DNA from: Hydractinia symbiolongicarpus
Taxonomy: Eukaryota > Cnidaria > Hydrozoa > Anthoathecata > Hydractiniidae
Reading direction: 5' to 3'
DNA: 64,000 bases
Assembly: GCF_029227915.1 (NCBI RefSeq)
Contig: NC_079885.1
Location: forward strand, 28,213,001 to 28,277,000
The notes under the pieces are model-generated. The model worked only from the letters and a program-made list of their open reading frames with translations, was not told the origin of the DNA and did no database searches. Shown piece after piece: positions 1-13,792 of this stretch; positions within the stretch are counted from its first letter, which is position 1; each line of letters begins with the position of its first letter. The position numbers were made by a program, and so were the translations under genes.

Positions 1-374
1 GTAGCGCTTCACTTAAAAATTTATATAAAATAAGTCATTTTTTAACTGTGGGACCAATCCTGGCCGTTAGCACGCGCTGAATAAATACGAACAGTTTCAA
101 AGACTACATTTCATTGACCTTCTGGCGGTATATATCCGTTTGAGTTACAACGGTTGCGTCACATATTCGTACCAACATGTATTTAGCGATAGTATTCGGA
201 TATTACTAGGTTGCATCGCTTTTAACAGTGAAACGATTGACTGTGGGACTTAATTGAACTTATTTTGGACTGTGATCTCATAAATGTGATAAGTGAGACA
301 AGTGGACCCAAGAAATAACATTCTTCTTACCTTGACATGATTGCTGGAATTTACCGATTTCACTGGGCGCTGTG

Positions 375-747
375 GTAGCGCTTCATTTAAAAATTTAGAT
401 AAATAAGTCATTTTTTACGTTTGGACCAATCCTAGCCGTTAGCGCGCGCTGAAGAAAGAGAGACAGTTTTAAATACTACATTTCATTGACTTTCTAACGG
501 TATCAGTCCGTTTCAACTACAACGGTTGCGTCACATATTCGTACCAACATGTACTTAATGATTTTTTTTCGATATTACTAAGTTGTATCGCTTTTAACAG
601 TGAAACGATTGACTGTGGGACTTAATTGAACTGATCTTGGACTGTGACTTTATAAATTTGATAAGTGAGACAATTGGACTGCAAGAAGTAACATTCTTCT
701 TAATTTGACATGACTGCCGGAACTCAGCGATTTCACTGGGCGCTGTG
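375..747 (+). repeat. Representative satellite monomer (373 bp)
   Basis: One full unit, given as a reference. It runs from gtagcgcttcatttaaaa to the next equivalent start. Visible sub-elements are a perfect 10-bp palindrome agcgcgcgct at 441-450; a near-palindrome AGTTTT-A-AAAACT just after it in most units (this copy has a variant); three arms AACGG/CCGTT/AACGG at about 496-525 that can form alternative hairpins; a strongly conserved stretch from ggttgcgtcac through accaacatg at about 523-551; and a variable window immediately after it. The length is close to two nucleosome repeats, an inference from size only. No Pol III box pair and no protein-coding potential are apparent. Confidence 0.9.
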
Positions 748-3700
748 GTGGTACTTCATTTATAAATTTAGATAAATAAGTCATTTCTTACTGTAGGATC
801 AATCCTAACCCTTAGCCCGCGCTGAAGAAAGAGAAACAGTTTTAAAAACTACATTTCATTGACTCTCTAACGGTATCAGTCCGTTTCAATTACAACGGTT
901 GCGTCACCTATTTGTACCAACATGTATTTAGCCATATTTTTCTCATTTTACTAGGTTAAATCGTTTTTAACAGTGAAAGGATTGACTCTGGGACTTATTT
1001 GAACTGATTTTGGACTTTGACCTCAAAAATGTGATAAATGACACAATTGGACCCAAGAAATTACATTCTTCTTAATTTGACATGATTTCTGGAATTCAGC
1101 GATTACACTCGGCCCTATGGTAGCGCTTCACTTAAAAATTTGTATAAAATAAGTCATTTTTTTACGGTGGGACCAATCCTAGCCATTATGGCGCGCTGAA
1201 GAAATACAAACAGTTTTAAAAACTACATTTCAATGACTTTCTAACGGTATAAATCCGTTTGAGTTACAACGGTTGCGTCACATATTCGTACCAACATGTA
1301 TTTAAGGATAGTATTCGGATATTACTAGGATGCATCGCTTTTAACAGTGAAACGATAGACTGTGGGACTTAATTGAACTTATTTTGGACTGTGACCTTAT
1401 AAATGTGATAAGTGAGACAATTGGACCCAAGAAATAACATTCTTCTTACCTTGACATGATTGCTGGAATTTACCGATTTCACTGGGCGCTGTGGTAGCGC
1501 TTCATTTAAAAATTTAGATAAATAAGTCATATTTTACGGTTAGACCAATCCTAGACGTTAGCGCGCGCTGAAGAAAGAGAGACAGTTTTAAAAACTACCT
1601 TTCATTGACTTTCTAACGGCATCAGTCCGTTTCAATTGCAACGGTTGCGTCACATATTCGTACCAACATGCATTTAGCGATGTTTTTCTGATTTTACTAG
1701 GTTGCATCGCTTTTAACAGTGAAAGGATTGACTGTGGGACTTAATTGAACTTATTTTGGACTGTGACCTTATAAATGTGATAAGTGAGACAATTGGACCC
1801 AAGAAATAACATTCTTCTTACCTTGACATGATTGCTGGAATTTACCGATTTCACTGGGCGCTGTGGTAGCGCTTCATTTAAAAATTTAGATAAATAAGTC
1901 ATATTTTACGGTTAGACCAATCCTAGACGTTAGCGCGCGCTGAAGAAAGAGAGACAGTTTTAAAAACTACCTTTCATTGACTTTCTAACGGCATCAGTCC
2001 GTTTCAATTGCAACGGTTGCGTCACATATTCGTACCAACATGCATTTAGCGATGTTTTTCTGATTTTACTAGGTTGCATCGCTTTTAACAGTGAAAGGAT
2101 TGACTGTGGGACTTAATTGAAGTGATTCTGGACTGTGACCTTATGAATGTAATAGATGAGTCAATTGGATTCCAAGGAATAACATTCTTCTTAATTTGAC
2201 ATGATCGCCGCAATTCATTGATTACACTCGGCCAAATGGTTGCGCTTCACCTAAAAATTTAGATAAAATAAGACATTTTTTACTGTGGGACCGATCCTAG
2301 CCGTTATCGCGGGCTGAAGAAATTGACACAGTTTCAAAAACTACATTTCATTGACTTTCTAACGGTGTAAATCCGCTTAAGTTACAATGGTTGCGTCACG
2401 TATTCGTACCAACATGTATTTAGTGATTTTTTTCCGATATTACTAAGTTGTACTGCTTTTGACAGTGAAACGATTGACTGTGGGACTTAATTGAAGTGAT
2501 TCTGTACTGTGACCTTATAAATGTGAAAAATGAGCCAATTGGACTCCAAGGAATAACATTCTTCTTAATTTGACATGATTGCTGGAATTCAGCTATTACA
2601 CTTGGCCCTATCGTAGCGCTTCACTTAAAAATTTATATAAAATAAGTCATTTTTTACTGTGGGACCAATCCTGGCCGTTAGCAAGCGCTGAATAAATAGG
2701 AACAGTTTCAAAGACTACATTTCATTGACCTTCTGGCGGTATAAATTCGTTCGATTTACAACGGTTGTGTCACCTATTCGTACAAACATGTATTTAGCGA
2801 TAGTATTCGGATATTACTAGGTTGCATCGCTTTTAACAGTGAAACGATTGACTGTGGGACTTAATTGAACTTATTTTGGACTGTGATCTCATAAATGTGA
2901 TAAGTGAGACAAGTGGACCCAAGAAATAACATTCTTCTTACCTTGACATGATTGCTGGAATTTACCGATTTCACTGGGCGCTGTGGTAGCGCTTCATTTA
3001 AAAATTTAGATAAATAAGTCATTTTTTACGGTTGGACCAATCCTAGCCGTTAGCGCGCGCTGCAGAAGGAGAGACAGTTTTAAAAACTACATATCATTGA
3101 CTTTCTAACGGTATCAGTCCGTTTCAATTACAACGGTTGCGTCACATATTCGTACCAACATGCATTTAGCGATATTTTTCTGATTTTACTAGGTTGCATC
3201 GCTTTTAACAGCGAAAGGATTGACTGTGGGACTTAATTGAACAGATTTTGGACTTTGACCTCATAAATGTGATAAATGAGACAATTGGACCCAAGGAATA
3301 ACATTCTTCTTAATTTGACATGATTGCTGGAATTTACCGATTTCACTGGGCGCTGTGGTGGTACTTCATTTATAAATTTAGATAAATAAGTCATTTCTTA
3401 CTGTAGGACCAATCCTAACCCTTAGCCCGCGCTGAAGAAAGAGAAACAGTTTTAAAAACTACATTTCATTGACTCTCTAACGGTATCAGTCCGTTTCAAT
3501 TACAACGGTTGCGTCACATATTTGTACCAACATGTATTTAGCGATATTTTTCTCATTTTACTAGGTTGAATCGTTTTTAACAGTGAAAGGATTGACTGTG
3601 GGACTTATTTGAACTGATTTTGGACTTTGACCTCAAAAATGTGATAAATGACACAATTGGACCCAAGAAATTACATTCTTCTTAATTTGACATGATTTCT

Positions 3701-6700
3701 GGAATTCAGCTATTACACTCGGCCCTATGGTAGCGCTTCACTTAAAAATTTATATAAAATAAGTCATTTTTTTACTGTGGGACCAATCCTAGCCGTTATG
3801 GCGCGCTGAAGAAATACAAACAGTTTTAAAAACTACATTTCAATGACTTTCTAACGGTATAAATCCGTTTGAGTTACAACGGTTGCGTCACATTTTCGTA
3901 CCAACATGTATTTAGGGATAGTATTCGGATATTACTAGGATGCATCGCTTTTAACAGTGAAACGATAGACTGTGGGACTTAATTGAACTTATTTTGGACT
4001 GTGACCTTATAAATGTGATAAGTGAGACAATTGGACCCAAGAAATAACATTCTTCTTACCTTGACATGATTGCTGGAATTTACCGATTTCACTGGGCGCT
4101 GTGGTAGCGCTTCATTTAAAAATTTAGATAAATAAGTCATTTTTTACGGTTGGACCAATCCTAGCCGTTAGTGCGTGCTGAAGAAAGAGAGACAGTTTTA
4201 AAAACTACATTTCATTGACTTTCTAACGGTATCAGTCCGTTTGAGTTACAACGGTTGCGTCACATATTCGTACCAACATGTATTTAGCGATGGTATTCGG
4301 ATATTACTAGGATGCATCGCTTTTAACAGTGAAACGATGGACTGTGGGACTTAATTGAACTTATTTTGGACTGTGACCTTATAAATGTGATAAGTGAGAC
4401 AATTGGACCCAAGAAATAACATTCTTCTTACCTTGACATGATTGCTGGAATTTACCGATTTCACTGGGCGCTGCGGTAGCGCTTCATTTAAAAATTTAGA
4501 TAAATAAGTCATTTTTTACGGTTGGACCAATCCTAGCCGTTAGCGCGCGCTGAAGAAAGGGAGACAGTTTTAAAAACTACATTTCATTGACTTTCTAACG
4601 GTATCAGTCCGTTTTAATTCCAACGGTTGCGTCACATATTCGTACCAACATGCATTTAGCGATATTCTTCTGATTTTACTAAGTTGTATCGCTTTTAACA
4701 GTGAAACGATTGACTGTGGGACTTAATTGAGCTGATCTTGGACTGTGACCTTATAAATTTGATAAGTGAGACAATTGGACTGCAAGAAGTAACATTCTTC
4801 TTAATTTGACATGACTGCCGGAACTCAGCGATTTCACTGGGCGCTGTGGTGGTACTTCATTTAAAAATTTAGATAAATAAGTCATTCCTTACTGTAGGAC
4901 CAATCTTAGCCGTTAGCCGGCCCTGAAGAAAGAGAAACAGTTTTAAAAACTACATTTCATTGACTCTCTAACGGTATCAGTCCGTTTCAATTACAACGGT
5001 TGCGTCACATATTTGTACCAACATGTATTTAGCGATATTTTTCTCATTTTACTAGTTTGAATCGTTTTTAACAGTGAAAGGATTGACTGTGGGACTTATT
5101 AGAACTGATTTTGGACTTTGACCTCAAAAATGTGATAAATGACACAATTGGACCAAAGAAATTACATTCTTCTTAATTTGACATGATTTCTGGAATTCAG
5201 CGATTACACTCGGCCCTATGGTAGCGCTTCACTTAAAAATTTATATAAAATAAGTCATTTTTTTACTGTGGGACCAATCCTAGCCGTTATGGCGCGCTAA
5301 AGAAATGGAGACAGTTTTAAAAACTACATTTCAATGACTTTCTAACGGTATAAATCCGTTTGAGTTACAACGGTTATGTTACATATTCGTACCAACATGT
5401 ATTTAGTGATTTTTTCCGATATTACTAGGTTGTATTGCTTTTGACAGTGAAACGATTGCCTGTGGGACTTAATTGAAGTGATTCTGGACTGTGAACTTAT
5501 GAATGTGATAGATGAGCCAATTGGATTCCCAGGAATAACATTCATCTTAATTTGACATGATTGCTGCAATTCAGCGATTACATTCGCCCCAATGGTAGCG
5601 CTTCTCTAAAAAATTTAGATATAATAAGTCATTTTTTACTGTGGGACGAATCCTAGCCGTTAGCGCGGGCTGAAGAAATAGAGACAGTTTCAAAAACTAC
5701 ATTTCAATGACTTTCTAACGGTATCAGTCCGTTTGAGTTACAGCGGTTGCGTCACATATTCGTACCAACATGCATTTAGCGATATTTTTCTGATTTTACT
5801 AGGTTGCATCGCTTTTAACAGCGAAAGGATTGACTGTGGGACTTAATTGAACAGATTTTGGACTTTGACCTCATAAATGTGATAAATGAGACAATTGGAC
5901 CCAAGGAATAACATTCTTCTTAATTTGACATGATTGCTGGAATTTACCGATTTCGCTGGGCGCTGTAGTAGCGTTTTATCAAAAAGTTTGGATAAATAAG
6001 TCATTTTGTACTGTGGGACCAATCCTAGCCGTTAGCGCGCGTTGAAGAAATAGAGACAGTTTTAAATACTACATTTCATTGACTTTCTAACGGTATCAGT
6101 CCGTTTCAACTACAACAGTTGCGTCACATATTCGTACCAACATGTACTTAATGATTTTTTTCCGATATTACTAAGTTGTATCGCTTTTGACAGTGAAACG
6201 ATTGACTGTGGGACTTAATTGAAGTGATTCTGGACTGTGACCTTATGAATGTATTAGATGAGCAAATTGGATTCCAAGGAATAACATTCTTCTTAATTTG
6301 ACATGATTGCCGCATTTCATTGATTTCACTTGGCCCAATGGTAGCGCTTCACTTTAAAATTTAGATAAACTAAGACATTTTTTACTGTGGGACCGATCCT
6401 AGCCGTTATCGTGGGCTGAAGAAATTGACACAGTTTCAAAAACTACATTTCATTGACTTTCTAACGGTGTAAATCCGCTTAAGTTACAATGGTTGCGTGA
6501 AGTATTCGTACCAACATGTATTTAGTGATTTTTTTTCGATATTACTAAGTTGTACTGCTTTTGACAGTGAAACGATTGACTGTGGGACTTAATTGAAGTG
6601 ATTCTGTACTGTGACCTTATAAATGTGATAAATGAGCCAATTGGACTCCAAGGAATAACATTCTTCTTAATTTGACATGATTGCTGGAATTCAGCTATTA

Positions 6701-7087
6701 CACTCGGCCCTATCGTAGCGCTTCACTTAAAAATTTATATAAAATAAGTCATTTTTTACTGTGGGACCAATCCTGGCCGTTAGCACGCGCTGAATAAATA
6801 GGAACAGTTTCAAAGACCACATTTCAATGACTTTCTAACGGTATAAATCCGTTTGAGTTACAACGGTTGCGTCACATATTCGTACCAACATGTATTTAGC
6901 GATAGTATTCGGATATTACTAGGATGCATCGCTTTTAACAGTGAAACGATGGACTGTGGGACTTAATTGAACTTATTTTGGACTGTGACCTTATAAATGT
7001 GATAAGTGAGACAAGTGGACCCAAGAAATAACATTCTTCTTACCTTGACATGATTGCTAGAATTTACCGATTTCACTGGGCGCTGTG

Positions 7088-8574
7088 GTAGCGCTTCATT
7101 TAAAAATTTAGATAAATAAGTCACTTTTTACGGTTGGACCAATCCTAGCCGTTAGCGCGCGCTGAACAAAGAGAGACAGTTTTAAAAACTACATTTCATT
7201 GACTTTCTAACGGTATCAATCCGTTTTAATTACAACGGTTGCGTCACATATTCGTACCAACATGCATTTAGCGATATTCTTCTGATTTTACTAGGTTGCA
7301 TCGCTTTTAACAGCGAAAGGATTGACTGTGGGACTTAATTGAACAGATTTTGAACTTTGACCTCATCAATGTGATAAATGAGACAATTGGACCCAAGGAA
7401 TAACATTCTTCTTAAATTTGACATGATTGCTGGAATTTACCGATTTCGCTGGGCGCTGTGGTCGCGTTTTATAAAAAAGATTGGATAAATAAGTCATTTT
7501 GTACTGTGGGACCAATCCTAGCCGTTAGCGCGCGTTAAAGAAAGAGACAGTTTTAAATACTACATTTCATTGACTTTCTAACGGTATCAGTCTGTTTCAA
7601 CTACAACGGTTGCGTCACATATTCGTACCAACATGTACTTAATGATTTTTTTCCGATATTACTAAGTTGTATCGCTTTTAACAGTGAAACGATTGACTGT
7701 GGGACTTAATTGAGCTGATCTTGGACTGTGACCTTATAAATTTGATAAGTGAGACAATTGGACTGCAAGAAGTAACATTCTTCTTAATTTGACATGACTG
7801 CCGGAACTCAGCGATTTCACTAGGCGCTGTGGTGATACTTCATTTAAAGATTTAGATAAATAAGTCATTTTTTACGGTTGGACCAATCCTAGCCGTTAGC
7901 GCACGCTGAAGAAAGAGAGACAGTTTTAAAAACTACATTTCATTGACTTTCTAACGGTATCAGTCCGTTTTAATTACAACGGTTGCGTCACATATTCGTA
8001 CCAACATGCATTTAGCGATATTCTTCTGATTTTACTAGGTTGCATCGCTTCTAACAGCGAAAGGATTGACTGTGGGACTTAATTGAGCAGATTTTGAACT
8101 TTGACCTCATCAATGTGATAAATGAGACAATTGGACCCAAGGAATAACATTCTTCTTAATTTGACATGATTGCTGGAATTTACCGATTTCGCTGGGCGCT
8201 GTGGTAGCGTTTTATCAAAAAGATTGGATAAATAAGTCATTTTGTACTGTGGGACCAATCCTAGCCGTTAGCGCGCGTTAAAGAAAGAGACAGTTTTAAA
8301 TACTACATTTCATTGACTTTCTAACGGTATCAGTCCGTTTCAACTACAACGGTTGCGTCACATATTCGTACCAACATGTACTTAATGATTTTTTTCCGAT
8401 ATTACTAAGTTGTCTCGCTTTTAACAGTGAAACGATTGACTGTGGGACTTAATTGAGCTGATCTTGGACTGTGACCTTATAAATTTGATAAGTGAGACAA
8501 TTGGACTGCAAGAAGTAACATTCTTCTTAATTTGACATGACTGCCGGAACTCAGCGATTTCACTAGGCGCTGTG
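7088..8574 (+). repeat. Two-monomer higher-order repeat, two copies
   Basis: Units starting at 7088 and 7461 are repeated by units starting at 7832 and 8204, an offset of about 743-744 bp. Shared diagnostic variants are gatattcttctgatttt in the first unit of each pair, and the gcgcgttaaagaaagagac join in the second. Pairs of differing neighbours therefore duplicated as a block, the expected outcome of unequal crossover or replication slippage. Confidence 0.75.
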
Positions 8575-10439
8575 CTGATACTTCATTTAAAAATTTAGAT
8601 AAATAAGTCATTTCTTACTGTAGGACCAATCCTAGCCGTTAGCCGGCGCTGAAGAAAGAGAAACAGTTTTAAAAACTACATTTCATTGACTCTCTAACGG
8701 TATCAGTCCGCTTAACTTATAACGGTTGCGTCACGTATTCGTACCAACATGTATTTAGAGATTCTTTTCCGATATTACTAAGTTGTATTTCTTTTGACAG
8801 TGAAACGATTGACTGTGGGACTTAATTGAAGTGATTATGTACTGTGACCTTATAAATGTGATAAATGAGCCAATTGGACTCCAAGGAATAACATTCTTTT
8901 TAATTTGACATCATTGCTGGATGTCAGCGATTACACTCGGCCCTATGGTAGCGCTTCACTTAAAAAGTGATATAAAATACGTTTTTTTTTTACTGTGGGA
9001 CCAATCCTGGCCGTTAGCACGCGATGAATAAATAGAAACAGTTTCAAAGACTACATTTCATTGACCTTTTGGCGGTATAAATCCGTTTGAGTTACAACGG
9101 TTGCGTCACATATTCGTACCAACATGTATTTAGCGATAGTATTCGGATATTACTAGGTTGCATCGCTTTTAACAGTGAAAGGATTGACTGTGGGACTTAA
9201 TTGAACTAATATTGGACTTTGACCTCATAAATGTGATAAATGAGACAATTGGACCCAAGGAATAACATTCTTCTTAATTTGACATGATTCTGGAATTTAC
9301 CGATTTTGCTGGGCGCTGTGGTAGCGTTTTATAAAAAAGTTTAGATAAATAAGTCATTTTGTACTGTGAAACCAATCCTAGCCGTTAGCGCGCATTCAAG
9401 AAATAGAGACAGTTTTAAATACTACATTTCATTGACTTTCTAACGGTATCAGTCCGTTTCAACTGCAACAGTTGCGTCACATATTCGTACCAACATGTAT
9501 TTAATGATTTTTTTCCGATATTACTAAGTTGTCTCGCTTTTAACAGTGAAACGATTGACTGTGGGACTTAATTGAGCTGATCTTGGACTGTGACCTTATA
9601 AATTTGATAAGTGAGACAATTGGACTGCAAGAAGTAACATTCTTCTTAATTTGACATGACTGCCGGAACTCAGCGATTTCACTAGGCGCTGTGCTGATAC
9701 TTCATTTAAAAATTTAGATAAATAAGTCATTTCTTACTGTAGGACCAATCCTAGCCGTTAGCCGGCGCTGAAGAAAGAGAAACAGTTTTAAAAACTACAT
9801 TTCATTGACTCTCTAACGGTATCAGTCCGCTTAACTTATAACGGTTGCGTCACGTATTCGTACCAACATGTATTTAGAGATTCTTTTCCGATATTACTAA
9901 GTTGTATTTCTTTTGACAGTGAAACGATTGACTGTGGGACTTAATTGAAGTGATTATGTACTGTGACCTTATAAATGTGATAAATGAGCCAATTGGACTC
10001 CAAGGAATAACATTCTTTTTAATTTGACATGATTGCTGGATGTCAGCGATTACACTCGGCCCTATGGTAGCGCTTCACTTAAAAAGTGATATAAAATACG
10101 TTTTTTTTTTACTGTGGGACCAATCCTGGCCGTTAGCACGCAATGAATAAATAGAAACAGTTTCAAAGACTACATTTCATTGACCTTCTGGCGGTATAAA
10201 TCCGTTTGAGTTACAACGGTTGCGTCACATATTCGTACCAACATGTATTTAGCGATAGTATTCGGATATTACTAGGTTGCATCGCTTTTAACAGTGAAAG
10301 GATTGACTGTGGGACTTAATTGAACTAATATTGGACTTTGACCTCATAAATGTGATAAATGAGACAATTGGACCCAAGGAATAACATTCTTCTTAATTTG
10401 ACATGATTCTGGAATTTACCGATTTCGCTGGGCGCTGTG
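8204..10439 (+). repeat. Three-monomer higher-order repeat, two copies
   Basis: Units starting at 8204, 8575 and 8948 recur as units starting at 9321, 9694 and 10067, an offset of about 1119 bp. The rare variant gtgctgatacttc (8572 and 9691), the ctaagttgtctcgc variant and the aaaaagtgatataaaatacg variant occur in both copies. The first unit of each copy differs in its opening bases, so the exact crossover point lies inside that unit. Confidence 0.8.
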
Positions 10440-13419
10440 GTAGCGCTTTATAAAAAAGTTTAGATAAATAAGTCATTTTGTACTGTGAAACCAATCCTAG
10501 CCGTTAGCGCGCGCTGAAGAAAGAGAGACAGTTTTAAAAACTACATTTCATTGAATTTCTAACGGCATCAGTCCGTTTCAATTACAACGGTTGCGTCACA
10601 TATTCGTACAAACATGCATTTATTGATATTTTTCCGATATTTTTAAGTTATATCGCTTTTAACAGTGAAACGATTGACTCTGGGACTTAATTGAAATAAC
10701 TTTGAACTGTGACCTAATAAATGTGATAAGTGAGCCAACTGGAACATAAGAAATAACATTCTTCTTAATTTGACATGATTGCCGCAACTCAGCGATTACA
10801 CTGGGCGCTGTTTGGAGCGCTTCATTTAAAAATTTTGATAAATAAGTCATTCTTTTCTGTGGGAAAAATCCTAGCCGTTAGCGCGCGCTGATGAAAGAGA
10901 GACAGTTTTAAAACTACATCTCATTGACTCTGTAACGGTATCAGTCCGTTTCAATTACAACGGTTGCGTCACATATTCGTACCAACATGTATTTAGCGAT
11001 ATTTTTCTGATTTTACTAGGTTGCATCGCTTTTAACAGTGAAAGGATTGCCTGTGGGACTTGATTGAACTGATTTTGGACTTTGACCTCATAAATGTGAT
11101 AAATGAGACAATTGGACCCAAGAAATATCATTCTTCTTAATTTGACATGATTGCTAGAATTTTCCGATTTCGCTGGGCACTGTGGTAGCGCTTTATTTAA
11201 AATTTAAATAAATAAGTCTTTTTTTACTGTGGGAGTAATCCTGACCGTTAGCACGCGCTGAAGAAATAGAGACATTCTCAAAAACTACATTTCATTGACT
11301 TCTTGGTGGTATCAATCCGCTTGAGTTACAACGGTTGCGTCACATATTCGTACCAACATGTATTTAGTGATATTTTTCCTATAATATTGAGTTATATCGC
11401 TTTTAACAGTGAAACGATTGACTCTGGGACTTAATTGAAGTAACTTTGGACTGTGACCTTATGAATGTGATAAGGGAGCCAACTGGACCCCAAGAAATGA
11501 CATTCCTCTTTATTTGACATGATTGCCGCAACTCAGCGATTATACTGGTCGCTGTTTGGAGCGCTTCATTTAAAAATTTAGGTAAATAAGTGATTTTTTA
11601 CTGTGGGACGAATCCTAGCCGTTATCGCGCGCTGAAGAAAGAGAGACAGTTTTAAAAACTACCTTTCATTGACTTTCTAACGGTATCAGTCCATTTCAAC
11701 TGCAACGGTTGCGTCACATATTCGTACCAACATGTACTTAATGATTTTTTTCCGATATTACTAAGTTGTATAGCTTTTAACAGTGAAACGATTGACTGTG
11801 GGACTTAATTGAACTGATCTTGGACTGTGATTTTATAAATGTGATAAGTGAGACAATTGGACCCAAGAAATAACATTCTTCTTACCTTGACATGATTGCT
11901 GGAATTTACCGATTTCACAGGGCGCTGTGGTAGCGCTTCATTTAAAAATTTAGATAAATAAGTCATTTTTTACGGTTGGACCAATCCTAGCCGTTAGCGC
12001 GCGCTGAAGAAAGAGAGACAGTTTTAAAAACTACATTTCATTGAATTTCTAACGGCATCAGTCCGTTTCAATTACAACGGTTGCGTCACATATTCGTACA
12101 AACATGCATTTATTGATATTTTTCCGATATTTTTAAGTTATATCGCTTTTAACAGTGAAACGATTGACTCTGGGACTTAATTGAAATAACTTTGAACTGT
12201 GACCTAATAAATGTGATAAGTGAGCCAACTGGAACATAAGAAATAACATTCTTCTTAATTTGACATGATTGCCGCAACTCAGCGATTACACTGGGCGCTG
12301 TTTGGAGCGCTTCATTTAAAAATTTTGATAAATAAGTCATTCTTTTCTGTGGGAAAAATCCTAGCCGTTAGCGCGCGCTGATGAAAGAGAGACAGTTTTA
12401 AAACAACATCTCATTGACTCTGTAACGGTATCAGTCCGTTTCAATTACAACGGTTGCGTCACATATTCGTACCAACATGTATTTAGCGATATTTTTCTGA
12501 TTTTACTAGGTTGCATCGCTTTTAACAGTGAAAGGATTGCCTGTGGGACTTGATTGAACTGATTTTGGACTTTGACCTCATAAATGTGATAAATGAGACA
12601 ATTGGACCCAAGAAATATCATTCTTCTTAATTTGACATGATTGCTAGAATTTTCCGATTTCGCTGGGCACTGTGGTAGCGCTTTATTTAAAATTTAGATA
12701 AATAAGTCTTTTTTTACTGTGGGAGTAATCCTGACCGTTAGCACGCGCTGAAGAAATAGAGACATTCTCAAAAACTACATTTCATTGACTTCTTGGTGGT
12801 ATCAATCCGCTTGAGTTACAACGGTTGCGTCACATATTCGTACCAACATGTATTTAGTGATATTTTTCCTATAATATTGAGTTATATCGCTTTTAACAGT
12901 GAAACGATTGACTCTGGGACTTAATTGAAGTAACTTTGGACTGTGACCTTATGAATGTGATAAGTGAGCCAACTGGACCCCAAGAAATGACATTCCTCTT
13001 AATTTGACATGATTGCCGCAACTCAGCGATTATACTGGTCGCTGTTTGGAGCGCTTCATTTAAAAATTTAGATAAATAAGTGATTTTTTACTGTGGGACG
13101 AATCCTAGCCGTTATCGCGCGCTGAAGAAAGAGAGACAGTTTTAAAAACTACCTTTCATTGACTTTCTAACGGTATCAGTCCGTTTCAACTGCAACGGTT
13201 GCGTCACATATTCGTACCAACATGTACTTAATGATTTTTTTCCGATATTACTAAGTTGTATAGCTTTTAACAGTGAAACGATTGACTGTGGGACTTAATT
13301 GAACTGATCTTGGACTGTGATTTTATAAATGTGATAAGTGAGACAATTGGACGCAAGAAATAACATTCTTCTTACCTTGACATGATTGCTGGAATATACC
13401 GATTTCACAGGGCGCTGTG
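10440..13419 (+). repeat. Four-monomer higher-order repeat, two nearly identical copies
   Basis: The blocks 10440-11929 and 11930-13419 repeat with an offset of 1490 bp and are nearly identical, including the unusual ctgtttggagcgcttc unit start and the gggaaaaatcc variant. A third partial copy begins at 13420 but skips one monomer (it jumps to the gggcactgtgg unit at 13793). The near identity implies that the duplication is among the more recent events in the left arm. Confidence 0.85.
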
Positions 13420-13792
13420 GTAGCGCTTCATTTAAAAATTTAGATAAATAAGTCATTTTTTACGGTTGGACCAATCCTAGCCGTTAGCGCGCGCTGAAGA
13501 AAGAGAGACAGTTTTAAAAACTACATTTCATTGAATTTCTAACGTCATCAGTCCGTTTCAATTACAACGGTTGCGTCACATATTCGTACAAACATGCATT
13601 TATTGATATTTCTCCGATATTTTTAAGTTATATCGCTTTTAACAGTGAAACGATTGACTCTGGGACTTAATTGAAATAACTTTGGACTGTGACCTAATAA
13701 ATGTGATAAGTGAGCCAACTGGAACCCAAGAAATAACATTCTTCTTAATTTGACATGATTGCTAGAATTTACCGATTTCGCTGGGCACTGTG

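Noticed and set aside
1-374. Monomer as a duplicated 186-bp half-unit
   Set aside because: Similar words such as ctgtgggac and acattcttc/acatttcatt occur twice per unit, but at inconsistent offsets (about 194, 214 and 262 bp), so no clean internal duplication is visible by eye.
790-815. Telomere-like word cctaaccctta in some monomers (also near 3410)
   Set aside because: It is a single occurrence per unit, is a point variant of cctagccgtta, and is never tandem.
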